This document shows, piece by piece, positions 7,663 through 15,926 of a stretch of 51,446 nt of DNA. The stretch covers positions 1 to 51,446 of the forward strand of contig CAOKNO010000011.1 in NCBI GenBank assembly GCA_948470065.1. Direction: 5' to 3'. The translations under genes were made by a program, and so were the position numbers. The stretch comes from an uncultured Eubacterium sp. (lineage in GTDB: Bacteria > Bacillota > Clostridia > Lachnospirales > Lachnospiraceae). The notes below the pieces were generated by a model, which did no database searches, was not told where the DNA came from, and saw only the letters and a program-made list of their open reading frames with translations. Position 1 is the stretch's first letter. Every line of letters begins with the position of its first letter.

Positions 7663-8101
7663 GAAGGAAATCCGTTTGTACCGGAAAGGCAGCCAGACGA
7701 TGGCGCAGAAGTGGCTTCTGGTGCCAGCAGGCAGCAGCGTCAAAGCGCAGACGGACTTGACGGTAGGCGCAGACGGCAGCTTAATCTTAAACGATTTGAT
7801 GCCTGGCAGCTATACCATTACTGAAATCAAAGCCCCTGCTGGCTACGCCATGTTAAAGGAACCAGTTGCGATCACCTTGGAAAAGGACGGGAATATTCGT
7901 ATGCAGGCCGAAAACAGCATGGCTGGGCTGGTCGGATCGGGCAATGAGGTACAGCTAAGGATCCAAAACAACAAACAGTATAAGCTGCCAAATTCCGGCG
8001 GCAGCGGGAGTGGTTGGTATTTGTCTGGCGGGATATTGCTGATGCTTGTTGGAGCGTTAGCGCTATTGAGGAACCAGTACAAGAAAGCGTTGAGGCGGTA
8101 A
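7637..8101 (+). CDS. Adhesin fragment 4: end of lectin-like insert, SpaA domain end, LPNSG sorting signal
   Basis: In this frame the lectin-like insert finishes (KGSQTMAQKWLLVPAG), the SpaA domain closes with the hallmark LMPGSYTITEIKAPAGYAML, and a full cell-wall sorting signal follows: LPNSG at 7985-7999, a hydrophobic segment of about 20 residues and a basic end (RNQYKKALRR). The motif departs from canonical LPxTG by having Ser for Thr, within the range of class C sortase substrates. No start codon with a ribosome-binding site serves this part alone; it is read only if the frame shifts near 7637-7640. The matching sortase gene starts 187 bp downstream. Confidence 0.65.
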   Translation, partial: GVEGAAADKKEIRLYRKGSQTMAQKWLLVPAGSSVKAQTDLTVGADGSLILNDLMPGSYTITEIKAPAGYAMLKEPVAITLEKDGNIRMQAENSMAGLVGSGNEVQLRIQNNKQYKLPNSGGSGSGWYLSGGILLMLVGALALLRNQYKKALRR

Positions 8102-8186
8102 GGTAAAATTGTTCTCACGCTATGGCGGGATGGTTTCCTGCAAGCCATGAAACGCATGGGAATAACTAGTTAAGGCGCCAATAAGC

Positions 8187-8246
8187 CTGGGGCTGCTGTA
8201 AAAGACATCGGTGATACAGTATGTTTACATTTTGCAGCAGTCCCAG
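8187..8246. repeat. Long imperfect hairpin between adhesin and sortase genes
   Basis: A 17-bp arm (CTGGGGCTGCTGTAAAA, 8187-8203) pairs with 8230-8246 (TTTTGCAGCAGTCCCAG) with two mismatches around a 26-base loop. The base after the stem is ACAAAATAAA, not a T-run, so it is a weak terminator at best. It could attenuate or separate sortase from adhesin expression. A CTGCTGTAA-type stem also forms the terminator at 15193, so this may be a dispersed element. Confidence 0.5.
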
Positions 8247-8288
8247 ACAAAATAAACCAGAAAATATACAACAACAAGGAGAGCCCAG

Positions 8289-9005
8289 ATGAAAAAGAAT
8301 ATAACGAAACTTTTGATAACGCTATTGTTTTTAACCGGATTCTCCTTGGTGCTGTATCCGCCTTTGGCGAACGCGTGGAATAGCCACAGGCAGGAGGAGA
8401 TGATCCGCAGGTTTTACCAGACGGTGGCAAAACGGGAAGCAGCGGGCGAAATTGATTACCAGGCGGAATGGGACGCGGCGGCGGCTTATAACCGGAGCCT
8501 TCTGCCGTATAAGGTGCCCTATACGTTTATAAAGGCAGAGGCCATGGATGGGGACGATACATATCTGTCTTGCCTGGATATTGCTGGGAATGGGATTATA
8601 GGGATAGTGGAAATCCCGAAAATCCATAGTAAGCTTCCCATTTTCCATACGTCGGATGAAGAGGTGCTAGAGGTAGCGGCAGGCCACCTGGAGGGCAGCT
8701 TCCTCCCAATAGGCGGGGAGAGTACCCATGCCGTGATATCCGCGCACAGAGGACGGCCAGGCGCGCAGCTATTTAAAGATTTGGATCAATTGGAAAAAGG
8801 CGACCGTTTCTATTTGCATATTTTGGATGAAACGCTTTGTTACGAGGTTGATAAGATTTCTACCGTAGCGCCGCATGATACGCGTGCGCTGAACGTAGAA
8901 GACGGGCAGGATCTGGTGACGCTCTTGACCTGTACGCCTTATGGTGAAGAGAGCCACAGGCTGCTGGTGCGCGGGCATAGGGCGACCTACGATAAGGAGC
9001 CGTGA
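8289..9005 (+). CDS. Class C (pilin-type) sortase
   Basis: This transpeptidase would join LPxTG-like proteins to each other or to the wall on the outer membrane face. The 238-residue protein starts at ATG 8289 after AAGGAGAG. An N-terminal hydrophobic segment (about residues 8-29) acts as anchor. Catalytic residues are visible: His153 in SAHRGRPG, Cys215 in LLTCTPYG and Arg224 in HRLLVRGHR; LFKDLDQL and the TCTPYG motif are typical of class C. It ends soon after the catalytic Arg, without the C-terminal membrane helix many class C sortases have. The adjacent LPNSG protein is its obvious substrate; since that gene is broken, the sortase may now act on other proteins or be idle. Confidence 0.93.
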   Translation: MKKNITKLLITLLFLTGFSLVLYPPLANAWNSHRQEEMIRRFYQTVAKREAAGEIDYQAEWDAAAAYNRSLLPYKVPYTFIKAEAMDGDDTYLSCLDIAGNGIIGIVEIPKIHSKLPIFHTSDEEVLEVAAGHLEGSFLPIGGESTHAVISAHRGRPGAQLFKDLDQLEKGDRFYLHILDETLCYEVDKISTVAPHDTRALNVEDGQDLVTLLTCTPYGEESHRLLVRGHRATYDKEP

Positions 9006-9044
9006 CAAGGGATAGCCTCCGGCGGCGCATGGGTCTGGAACTGC

Positions 9045-9073
9045 TTGAAATCAAGCCGCTCTTTTAGTATAAT
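9045..9073 (+). promoter_or_regulatory. Sigma-A promoter for ispG-polC
   Basis: TTGAAA (9045-9050), a 17-bp spacer and TATAAT (9068-9073) form a near-consensus vegetative promoter about 50 bp before ispG. The -35 box lies inside the perfect palindrome CTTGAAATCAAG (9044-9055), which could be a repressor site. It shows that ispG does not depend on the upstream sortase region. Confidence 0.8.
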
Positions 9074-9123
9074 AGAGCCAGAATTGGATTCTTTTTATGG
9101 ATGGTAAAGGAGCGTGCGATAGA

Positions 9124-10194
9124 ATGGCAGGACAGGACATAACCCGCAAGGATACAAAGCAGATAACCATTGGGGATCGTGTAATTGGTGGACACGCCCC
9201 CATATTGATCCAGTCGATGACAAACACCAAGACGGAAGACGTCAAGGCGACGGTTGCGCAGATTAACCGCCTGGCGGCGCAAGGATGCGATATCATCCGC
9301 TGCGCCGTGCCTACGATGGAGGCAGCCCAGGCATTTGGCGAAATTAAAAAAGCAATTTCTATCCCTCTGGTGGCAGACATCCATTTTGACTACCGCCTTG
9401 CCCTTGCGGCAATCGAGCATGGGGCGGATAAGATCCGGATTAACCCAGGCAATATTGGATCTAGAGATCGTATCCAGGCTGTAGTAGACGCAGCGAAGGA
9501 GCGGGGGATCCCGATCCGCGTAGGGGTGAATAGCGGTTCTTTGGAACGGGAACTGGTAGAGAAATACCATGGCGTTACGGCAGAAGGGCTTGTGGAGAGC
9601 GCGTTGGATAAAGTGCATATCATGGAAGGGATGGGGTACGGCAACCTTGTGATCAGCATCAAATCCTCAGATGTCATGATGTGTGTCAAAGCCCATGAAT
9701 TGATTGCAGGGCGGACGGAGTATCCGCTACATGTGGGGATTACGGAATCTGGGACTGTCACGAGTGGGAATATTAAATCGGCTATGGGGCTTGCCTTAAT
9801 CTTAAGCCAGGGCATTGGGGATACGATACGCGTATCCTTGACCGGGGATCCAGTAGAAGAGGTCAAGTCTGCTAAAATTATCCTGCGGACCTTAGGCCTT
9901 CGTACCGGAGGGATTGAGGTGGTATCCTGCCCGACCTGCGGCAGGACACAGATAGATTTGATCGGGCTGGCGAAGCAGGTCGAGGATATGGTAAGCGATA
10001 TCCCATTGGATTTGAAGGTCGCAGTTATGGGCTGCGTGGTAAATGGGCCAGGAGAAGCCAAAGAAGCCGATCTTGGGATTGCCGGGGGCGTTGGGGAAGG
10101 ATTATTGTTCAAGCATGGGGAAGTTTACAAAAAGGTGAAAGAAGAGGAACTGTTGACGGCATTGCGTTATGAGCTTCTGCATTGGGAGGAATAA
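9124..10194 (+). CDS. ispG: 4-hydroxy-3-methylbut-2-enyl diphosphate synthase
   Basis: IspG (GcpE) turns methylerythritol cyclodiphosphate into HMBPP in the non-mevalonate isoprenoid pathway with a [4Fe-4S] cluster. Seen here: the N-terminal TIM-barrel start (QSMTNTKTEDV), ADIHFDYRLALAA and RINPGNIG, and the C-terminal cluster cysteines in SCPTCGRTQ and MGCVVNGPGEA. I prefer ATG 9124 (356 residues) because AAAGGAG at 9106-9112 is correctly spaced from it; the earlier in-frame ATG at 9097 has no ribosome-binding site. In Clostridia ispG is usually preceded by dxr and rseP; here the adhesin-sortase region stands there. It ends 3 bp before polC and is presumably co-transcribed with it. Confidence 0.97.
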   Translation: MAGQDITRKDTKQITIGDRVIGGHAPILIQSMTNTKTEDVKATVAQINRLAAQGCDIIRCAVPTMEAAQAFGEIKKAISIPLVADIHFDYRLALAAIEHGADKIRINPGNIGSRDRIQAVVDAAKERGIPIRVGVNSGSLERELVEKYHGVTAEGLVESALDKVHIMEGMGYGNLVISIKSSDVMMCVKAHELIAGRTEYPLHVGITESGTVTSGNIKSAMGLALILSQGIGDTIRVSLTGDPVEEVKSAKIILRTLGLRTGGIEVVSCPTCGRTQIDLIGLAKQVEDMVSDIPLDLKVAVMGCVVNGPGEAKEADLGIAGGVGEGLLFKHGEVYKKVKEEELLTALRYELLHWEE

Positions 10195-10197
10195 CAG

Positions 10198-13100
10198 ATG
10201 GGCAAACAGTTTTTTGAAGTATTTCCAGAATTGCACGTCCCATCTGAGCTTGGACGGCTGATGGAGGAGGTAGAAGTAACGAAGGTATCCTCAAACCGGG
10301 ACAGGGATCATCTGCGGGTATATCTGAAAAGCGGCCGGCTAATTGATAAATCCAATATTTACGATTTGGAGCATGGGATTGAGCGGCAGCTATTCCCAGA
10401 ACATGAGATTACCGTTAAGATCGTAGAAAAATACCAGCTTTCTGGTCAGTACAACCCCAGGAAGCTGATGGATGTATACAAAGATAGTATTTTAGAGGAG
10501 TTCCATACGTACAGCTTGTTGGAATACAGCATACTGCGTATGGCCCAGATAGAGTTTCCAGAAGATCACAAGATGCGCCTTACATTTGAAGATTCTGTCG
10601 TTGCGCGCCAGAAATCGGAAGAAGTGGTGCAGATTTTAGAGAAGATTATCTGTGAAAGGTGCGGGCTGGATGTGGATATCCAGGTAGGGTATATGGAGCC
10701 TGTGGAAACGAAGCATAAAAAAAACAGCGATTTGCAGATCCAAAATGAAGTGCGCCAGATTATCCGCAATTCTTCTATGGCAGGAAAGCAAAAAATAGAG
10801 GAAACAGATCAGCCAGTCTATTTAGGTATGGAGGAAGCTGGGGAACTGCCGTTTTCCATTGATGGGGAAACGGAAACCGCAAGGACGGCGGAAGGCGGCG
10901 CAATCTCCACTGGGAAGCATAACGCAGATGGAGGTAAGGCAGGAGAAAAACAGCGTTCATCCGGCAAAGCAGGGACAGGGCTTGCACCAAAGGACGCTTC
11001 TAATAAGGGCAAATATCACAAACGCTTCCAACGCGGGGTTCCTTTTAGCGGAATCAAGAAATCAGACAACCCAGACGTTATCTATGGACGTGATTTTGAA
11101 GAAGGCGCATTGCCGATAGAGCAGATTGCCGGGGAAATGGGAGAAGTCGTGATACGTGGGAAGGTGCTTAGCGTAGAAACAAGGGAAATCCGCAACCAGA
11201 AGACCATCGTGATGTTTTCGGTTACGGACTTCACAGATACGATTATGGTAAAGATGTTTTCCAAGAATGAGTTTGTCCCTGATATCACCGCTGCAGTAAA
11301 AAAAGGCGTCTTTTTAAAAATTAAGGGGATAACGACAATCGATCGGTTTGATGGGGAACTGACGATTGGTTCCGTTGTGGGCATGAAAAACATACCTGAT
11401 TTCACCAGTGTGCGCATGGACAACAGCCCTCAGAAACGGGTGGAACTGCATTGCCATACGAAAATGAGCGATATGGACGGGGTTTCTGAGGTTAAGGATA
11501 TCATACATCGCGCCAAAGCATGGGGGCATAAAGCGCTTGCGGTTACCGATCATGGGGATGTGCAGTCGTTCCCGGATGCAAACCACGCCGTTTCCCCGAA
11601 GGATGATTTTAAAGTGATCTATGGGATGGAAGCTTATCTGGTGGATGATTTGAAGGAGATTATCGAAGCCCCTAATGGACAGTCTTTGGACGATGCTTAT
11701 GTGGTGTTTGATTTAGAAACCACGGGCTTTTCCCCATTGAACAACCAGATCATTGAAATTGGCGCTGTGAAAGTAGTGGATGGGAAAATAACAGAGCAGT
11801 TTTCCACGTTTGTCAACCCGGAAGTCCCAATCCCATTCGAGATTGAGAAGCTGACGGGGATCCGGGATGACATGGTGCTGGATGCGCCGAAGATTGCAGA
11901 AGCGCTCCCAGAGTTTTTGGCGTTTTGTGAAGGGGCGGTTATGGTTGCGCACAACGCCGGGTTCGATATGAGTTTTATTAGTAAGAACTGTGAACGGCAG
12001 GGCTTGCCATGTACATATACCGTGGTGGATACGGTAGCGATGGCGCGTGTGCTCTTGCCCCAGCTTAACCGCTTTAAGCTGGATACCGTGGCAAAGGCAT
12101 TGAAAATCTCGCTGGACAACCATCACAGGGCTGTGGATGACGCTGCTTGTACGGCGGAAATCTTTGTGAAATTTGTGGAAATGCTGAAAGAACGCGGCAT
12201 TTCTACGTTGGAGGAGGTAAATAGGCTGGGCAGCGCTTCGCCAGAAAATATCAAAAAGATGCGCAGCCACCATGCCATTTTACTTGCAACGAACGATATG
12301 GGAAGGATTAATTTGTACCGCCTGGTATCCAAATCCCATTTGGAGTATTTCCATCGGATGCCCAGGATCCCCAAAAGTGAATTTGTCAGGCACAGGGAGG
12401 GGCTCTTAATCGGATCTGCCTGTGAAGCAGGCGAATTGTACCAGGCGATCCTCAGAGAGCAGCCGGAAGAGGAAATTGCAAGGCTGGTACGGTTTTATGA
12501 TTATCTGGAGATCCAGCCTTTGGGCAACAATGCGTTTATGCTGCGTGGGGACAGCCCTGCCGTGGCTTCCGAAGAAGCGCTGAAAGACATCAACCGCAGG
12601 ATTGTGAAGCTGGGCGAGGAGTTCCACAAGCCTGTCGTAGCGACCTGCGACGTGCATTTCCTGGATCCAGAGGATGAAGTATACCGAAGGATCATTATGG
12701 CAGGGAAAGGGTTTAAGGACGCCGATGACCAGGCGCCTTTGTTTTTGCGCACGACAGAGGAGATGCTGGCGGAATTTGCCTACCTGGGCAGCGAGAAGGC
12801 AGAGGAGATTGTCATTACGAACACCAATAAAATCGCAGATATGTGCGAAAAAATCTCTCCGGTACGCCCGGATAAATGCCCGCCTGTCATTGAAAACTCC
12901 GATCAGATGCTTCGGGATATCTGCTACAACCGCGCCCATGAGATTTATGGGGAGGATCTCCCGGCGATTGTAAAAGAGCGGCTGGACAGGGAACTGAACT
13001 CCATTATTTCCAATGGCTATGCCGTGATGTATATTATCGCACAGAAGCTAGTGTGGAAATCAAACGAAGACGGATACCTAGTAGGATCCCGTGGGTCGGT

Positions 13101-14772
13101 CGGTTCTTCGTTTGTGGCGACCATGTCTGGGATTACGGAGGTAAACCCTCTTGCGCCCCATTATTATTGCGCCAAATGCCATTACAGCGATTTTGATTCC
13201 CCAGAGGTAAAAGCGTATGCAGGCCGGGCGGGGTGCGACATGCCGGACAGGGCGTGCCCAGTATGCGGGGAGCCGTTGGTAAAAGAAGGGTTTGACATCC
13301 CATTTGAAACGTTTTTGGGCTTTAAAGGGAACAAGGAGCCAGACATTGACTTGAATTTCTCTGGCGAGTACCAGAGCAAGGCGCATGCTTACTGCGAGGT
13401 GATTTTTGGGTACGGGCAGACATACCGCGCAGGGACGATCGGTACTTTGGCAGATAAGACGGCGTATGGGTATATCAAAAATTATTATGAAGAGCGCGGC
13501 GTGCGCAAAAGAAACTGCGAGATTGACCGTATTGTCCAGGGCTGCGTAGGGGTACGGCGTACGACAGGCCAGCATCCTGGCGGGATTATCGTGCTGCCGA
13601 TTGGGGAGGAAATCCATTCCTTTACGCCGATCCAGCATCCGGCGAACGATATGTCTACGGATATTGTGACCACCCATTTTGATTACCACTCCATAGACCA
13701 TAACTTGTTGAAGTTAGATATCCTAGGACACGACGATCCGACCATGATCCGTATGTTGGAGGATTTGACTGGGATTGACGCCAAGAAAATCCCACTGGAT
13801 GACAAAAAGGTGATGTCCTTGTTCCAGAGTACGGAAGCGCTGGGCATTGCGCCAGAGGATATCGGAGGCTGCAGCCTGGGTTCTTTGGGGATCCCTGAGT
13901 TTGGCACAGAGTTTGTCATCCAGATGTTGATGGATACGAACCCGCAGTCTTTTTCAGATTTGGTCCGTATTTCCGGCTTATCACATGGAACGGACGTATG
14001 GCTTGGGAATGCCCAGACCTTAATCCAGGAGGGCAAGGCAACGATTTCTACGGCAATCTGTACCCGCGACGATATTATGACATATCTGATTGGGATGGGG
14101 ATGGAGAGCGAGCTGTCGTTTACCATTATGGAAAGCGTCCGAAAAGGGAAAGGCCTAAAGCCAGAGTGGGAAGCGGCTATGACAGAGCACGACGTGCCGG
14201 ATTGGTATATCTGGTCTTGCAAAAAAATCAAGTACATGTTCCCAAAAGCACATGCTGCGGCTTATGTTATGATGGCATGGCGGATTGCTTATTGCAAGGT
14301 ATTCTACCCGCTGGCATATTATGCGGCGTTTTTCAGTATCCGGGCGACCTCGTTCAGCTATGAGCTGATGTGCCAGGGCAGGGAAAAGCTAGACTTTTTC
14401 CTGGCGGATTATGAACGTAGGAAGGATTCCTTGACGAAAAAGGAGCAGGATACCGTGAAGGATATGAAGATTGTGCAGGAAATGTATGCCAGGGGGTTCA
14501 CGTTTGTGCCGTTGGATCTGTTTTCTGCAAAGGCGCATATCTTCCAGATTGTGGATGGGAAATTAATGCCTTCCTTAGACAGCATCGAAGGGCTGGGGGA
14601 TAAGGCGGCGGACGCCGTGGTAGAAGCGGCTAAGGACGGGCCGTTCCTATCCAAAGACGATTTCAGGCAGCGGACAAAGGTGTCGAAGACGGTCGTTGAT
14701 TTTATGGAGGATTTGGGGATATTAGGGGATTTGCCGGAATCCAACCAGCTTTCTTTGTTTGATTTACATTGA
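10198..14772 (+). CDS. polC: DNA polymerase III PolC-type, replicative catalytic subunit
   Basis: PolC is the leading replicative polymerase of low-GC Gram-positives, with its own proofreading exonuclease. The 1,524-residue length fits. Domains in order: N-terminal part, a variable charged linker (about residues 190-290), an OB fold (about 310-405), a PHP domain (from VELHCHTKMSD, about 414), an inserted DEDDh exonuclease (VVFDLETTGF at about 501, HNAGFDMSF, and HRAVDDAACTAEIF), the rest of PHP, then the polymerase with a zinc-binding CxxC set, PDIDLNFSGEYQ and the C-terminal SIEGLG/GDLPESNQLSLF end. That last SNQLSLF segment is a likely beta-clamp-binding motif. Start ATG 10198 follows GGAGG six bases before. 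Confidence 0.98.
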   Translation: MGKQFFEVFPELHVPSELGRLMEEVEVTKVSSNRDRDHLRVYLKSGRLIDKSNIYDLEHGIERQLFPEHEITVKIVEKYQLSGQYNPRKLMDVYKDSILEEFHTYSLLEYSILRMAQIEFPEDHKMRLTFEDSVVARQKSEEVVQILEKIICERCGLDVDIQVGYMEPVETKHKKNSDLQIQNEVRQIIRNSSMAGKQKIEETDQPVYLGMEEAGELPFSIDGETETARTAEGGAISTGKHNADGGKAGEKQRSSGKAGTGLAPKDASNKGKYHKRFQRGVPFSGIKKSDNPDVIYGRDFEEGALPIEQIAGEMGEVVIRGKVLSVETREIRNQKTIVMFSVTDFTDTIMVKMFSKNEFVPDITAAVKKGVFLKIKGITTIDRFDGELTIGSVVGMKNIPDFTSVRMDNSPQKRVELHCHTKMSDMDGVSEVKDIIHRAKAWGHKALAVTDHGDVQSFPDANHAVSPKDDFKVIYGMEAYLVDDLKEIIEAPNGQSLDDAYVVFDLETTGFSPLNNQIIEIGAVKVVDGKITEQFSTFVNPEVPIPFEIEKLTGIRDDMVLDAPKIAEALPEFLAFCEGAVMVAHNAGFDMSFISKNCERQGLPCTYTVVDTVAMARVLLPQLNRFKLDTVAKALKISLDNHHRAVDDAACTAEIFVKFVEMLKERGISTLEEVNRLGSASPENIKKMRSHHAILLATNDMGRINLYRLVSKSHLEYFHRMPRIPKSEFVRHREGLLIGSACEAGELYQAILREQPEEEIARLVRFYDYLEIQPLGNNAFMLRGDSPAVASEEALKDINRRIVKLGEEFHKPVVATCDVHFLDPEDEVYRRIIMAGKGFKDADDQAPLFLRTTEEMLAEFAYLGSEKAEEIVITNTNKIADMCEKISPVRPDKCPPVIENSDQMLRDICYNRAHEIYGEDLPAIVKERLDRELNSIISNGYAVMYIIAQKLVWKSNEDGYLVGSRGSVGSSFVATMSGITEVNPLAPHYYCAKCHYSDFDSPEVKAYAGRAGCDMPDRACPVCGEPLVKEGFDIPFETFLGFKGNKEPDIDLNFSGEYQSKAHAYCEVIFGYGQTYRAGTIGTLADKTAYGYIKNYYEERGVRKRNCEIDRIVQGCVGVRRTTGQHPGGIIVLPIGEEIHSFTPIQHPANDMSTDIVTTHFDYHSIDHNLLKLDILGHDDPTMIRMLEDLTGIDAKKIPLDDKKVMSLFQSTEALGIAPEDIGGCSLGSLGIPEFGTEFVIQMLMDTNPQSFSDLVRISGLSHGTDVWLGNAQTLIQEGKATISTAICTRDDIMTYLIGMGMESELSFTIMESVRKGKGLKPEWEAAMTEHDVPDWYIWSCKKIKYMFPKAHAAAYVMMAWRIAYCKVFYPLAYYAAFFSIRATSFSYELMCQGREKLDFFLADYERRKDSLTKKEQDTVKDMKIVQEMYARGFTFVPLDLFSAKAHIFQIVDGKLMPSLDSIEGLGDKAADAVVEAAKDGPFLSKDDFRQRTKVSKTVVDFMEDLGILGDLPESNQLSLFDLH

Positions 14773-14824
14773 CCAAACGTCTGAAACGTGGTATGCTTGG
14801 TATCATAGGAATGGAGGGATGATT

Positions 14825-15160
14825 ATGACATTTGAAGAGTTTTTTACAAACGTGAAGGAAACCTTTATGGGAGCGGATGCAAGCGGGATCCATGAGCACC
14901 TGGCGTTCCAGTTCAACATTACGGGAGAAGCGGAAGGGATCTTTTACCTGGAAGTAAAAGAGGGCAAGCTGTATGTAGAGCCGTATGAGTATTATGACAG
15001 GGACGCCATTTTTACAGCGTCTGCTGAAACCCTGATCAAGGTTGCGCAGGGCAAGCAAGATCCTATGATTGCAGTAACCTTGAGGAAGCTGAAGGTGGAA
15101 GGGAATATTGAGAAAGCGCTGAAGCTAAAGAGCCTGATTGACAGCAAGAAAAAGAAATAG
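14825..15160 (+). CDS. SCP2-like sterol/lipid-binding domain protein
   Basis: A single-domain protein of 111 residues. ATG 14825 is chosen because GGAGGG (14813-14818) is well spaced from it, while the ATG at 14819 directly abuts it. The pattern of an amphipathic first helix (FEEFFTNVKETF), strands (LAFQFNITGEAEGIFYLEVKEG), and a closing DAIFTASAETLIKVAQGK-type segment followed by KLKVEGN, is that of the SCP2 fold, which binds lipids in a hydrophobic tunnel. In bacteria its ligand is mostly unknown. It is soluble with a basic tail (KSLIDSKKKK). It lies 52 bp after polC and is followed by a terminator, so it may end that transcript. Confidence 0.8.
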   Translation: MTFEEFFTNVKETFMGADASGIHEHLAFQFNITGEAEGIFYLEVKEGKLYVEPYEYYDRDAIFTASAETLIKVAQGKQDPMIAVTLRKLKVEGNIEKALKLKSLIDSKKKK

Positions 15161-15192
15161 AGCGTAGCAAGGAAGAATGATGTGCGGCAAAG

Positions 15193-15260
15193 AACTGCTG
15201 TAAGCAGAAACGGCACGCCAGATAAGGCGTTGCGGTTTGGCTTACAGCAGTTTTGTGTTT
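15193..15260 (+). terminator. Long hairpin with T-rich tail after the SCP2-like gene
   Basis: AACTGCTGTAAGC (15193-15205) pairs perfectly with GCTTACAGCAGTT (15240-15252), and a second inner pairing (GGCACGCC with GGCGTTGC, imperfect) extends it. TTGTGTTT follows. It lies between convergent genes and may also stop xpt transcription from the other side. Confidence 0.7.
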
Positions 15261-15332
15261 AATAAGGTTAGGGTATCCTATGAAGTAAAAACATTCCGCG
15301 GGGATCGCACCACGGCGGGGAATCCGAGGTCA

Positions 15333-15902
15333 TTACAAGAAAGAAATGTAGTTCTCAGACATATTCCCAATCCGGGCGAGGGCAAAGACTTCAATCCCCT
15401 GGGCGCTGATTTTTTCACGTCCGGGTTGGAACGATTTCTCAATCAGGACGCCAAGCCCTGCAATGGTGGCGTGGGACATGCGGATTAAGCGGATGGCGGC
15501 AGTCGAGGCCTCCCCATTTGCCAGGAAATCATCTACCAGCAGCACGTGGTCGTTCTCATTGATGTATTTTTTGGAAAGGGTGAGTTCGTAATTTGTTTCT
15601 TTCGTGAATGAAGTAACGACCGTTTGGTATAAATCCTGGTTCAGGATTTTGGACGGCTGTTTTTTTAAGATAAGCAGGGGCACGTCCAACGCAAGGGCAG
15701 TCATCAGCGCCGGGGAGATCCCGGAACTTTCAATGGTAGCGACCTTTGTAATCCCTCTGTGTCCAAAATGCTTTGCAATCTCTTCTCCTAACTGCTGCAT
15801 CAGGGCAGGCTCCACCTGATGGTTAATAAAGCTGTCCACCTTTAAAATATGTTCATTTACGGCAACGCCGTCTGATTTGATTTTTTCTTCTAATAGTTTC
15901 AT
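15333..15902 (-). CDS. xpt: Xanthine phosphoribosyltransferase
   Basis: Xpt salvages xanthine to XMP using PRPP. The 189-residue length from the ATG at 15902 is standard. The type I PRTase PRPP loop is seen as VLLVDDFLANGEA, and the family start MKLLEEKIKSDG and the AxIESSGI segment match Xpt. The start at 15902 (rather than 15908) is favoured by AGAGGTG on the minus strand, properly spaced from it. It is the second gene of a minus-strand pair, 24 bp after the membrane protein gene. Purine salvage xpt genes often carry a guanine riboswitch; in this leader I see none of its conserved core. Confidence 0.95.
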   Translation of the reverse strand: MKLLEEKIKSDGVAVNEHILKVDSFINHQVEPALMQQLGEEIAKHFGHRGITKVATIESSGISPALMTALALDVPLLILKKQPSKILNQDLYQTVVTSFTKETNYELTLSKKYINENDHVLLVDDFLANGEASTAAIRLIRMSHATIAGLGVLIEKSFQPGREKISAQGIEVFALARIGNMSENYISFL

Positions 15903-15926
15903 AATCATTCACCTCTGAAAAATGAG

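Larger units (their letters stand above)
2834..8101 (+). pseudogene. Giant SpaA-type, LPNSG-anchored surface adhesin, interrupted three times
   Basis: Four consecutive reading frames together give one coherent protein of roughly 1,750 residues. Order of parts: cytoplasmic start and membrane anchor, three extracellular Cys/His modules, a stub of an NlpC/P60-like domain, an acidic repeat, several Ig-like/isopeptide-type adhesin domains, an SdrD_B-like domain, a SpaA (Cna-B) domain with a lectin-like insert, an LPNSG sorting signal, a hydrophobic segment and a basic tail. Lesions: a frame change between the stops at 4234 and 4238; a lone TAG at 5494-5496 in an otherwise continuous frame; and a frame change at GGGG 7637-7640 that is mended by removing one G. 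Normal genes here also end in TAG, so amber recoding is unlikely. Either the gene is decaying or it is partly misassembled. The fragments are listed separately. Confidence 0.75.

Noticed and set aside
13078..13701. Open minus-strand frame of 207 codons inside polC
   Set aside because: It lies wholly opposite conserved PolC codons, has no ribosome-binding site and has a composition typical of a shadow frame. Many similar long antisense frames in ftsZ, fabK and accC were dropped for the same reason.
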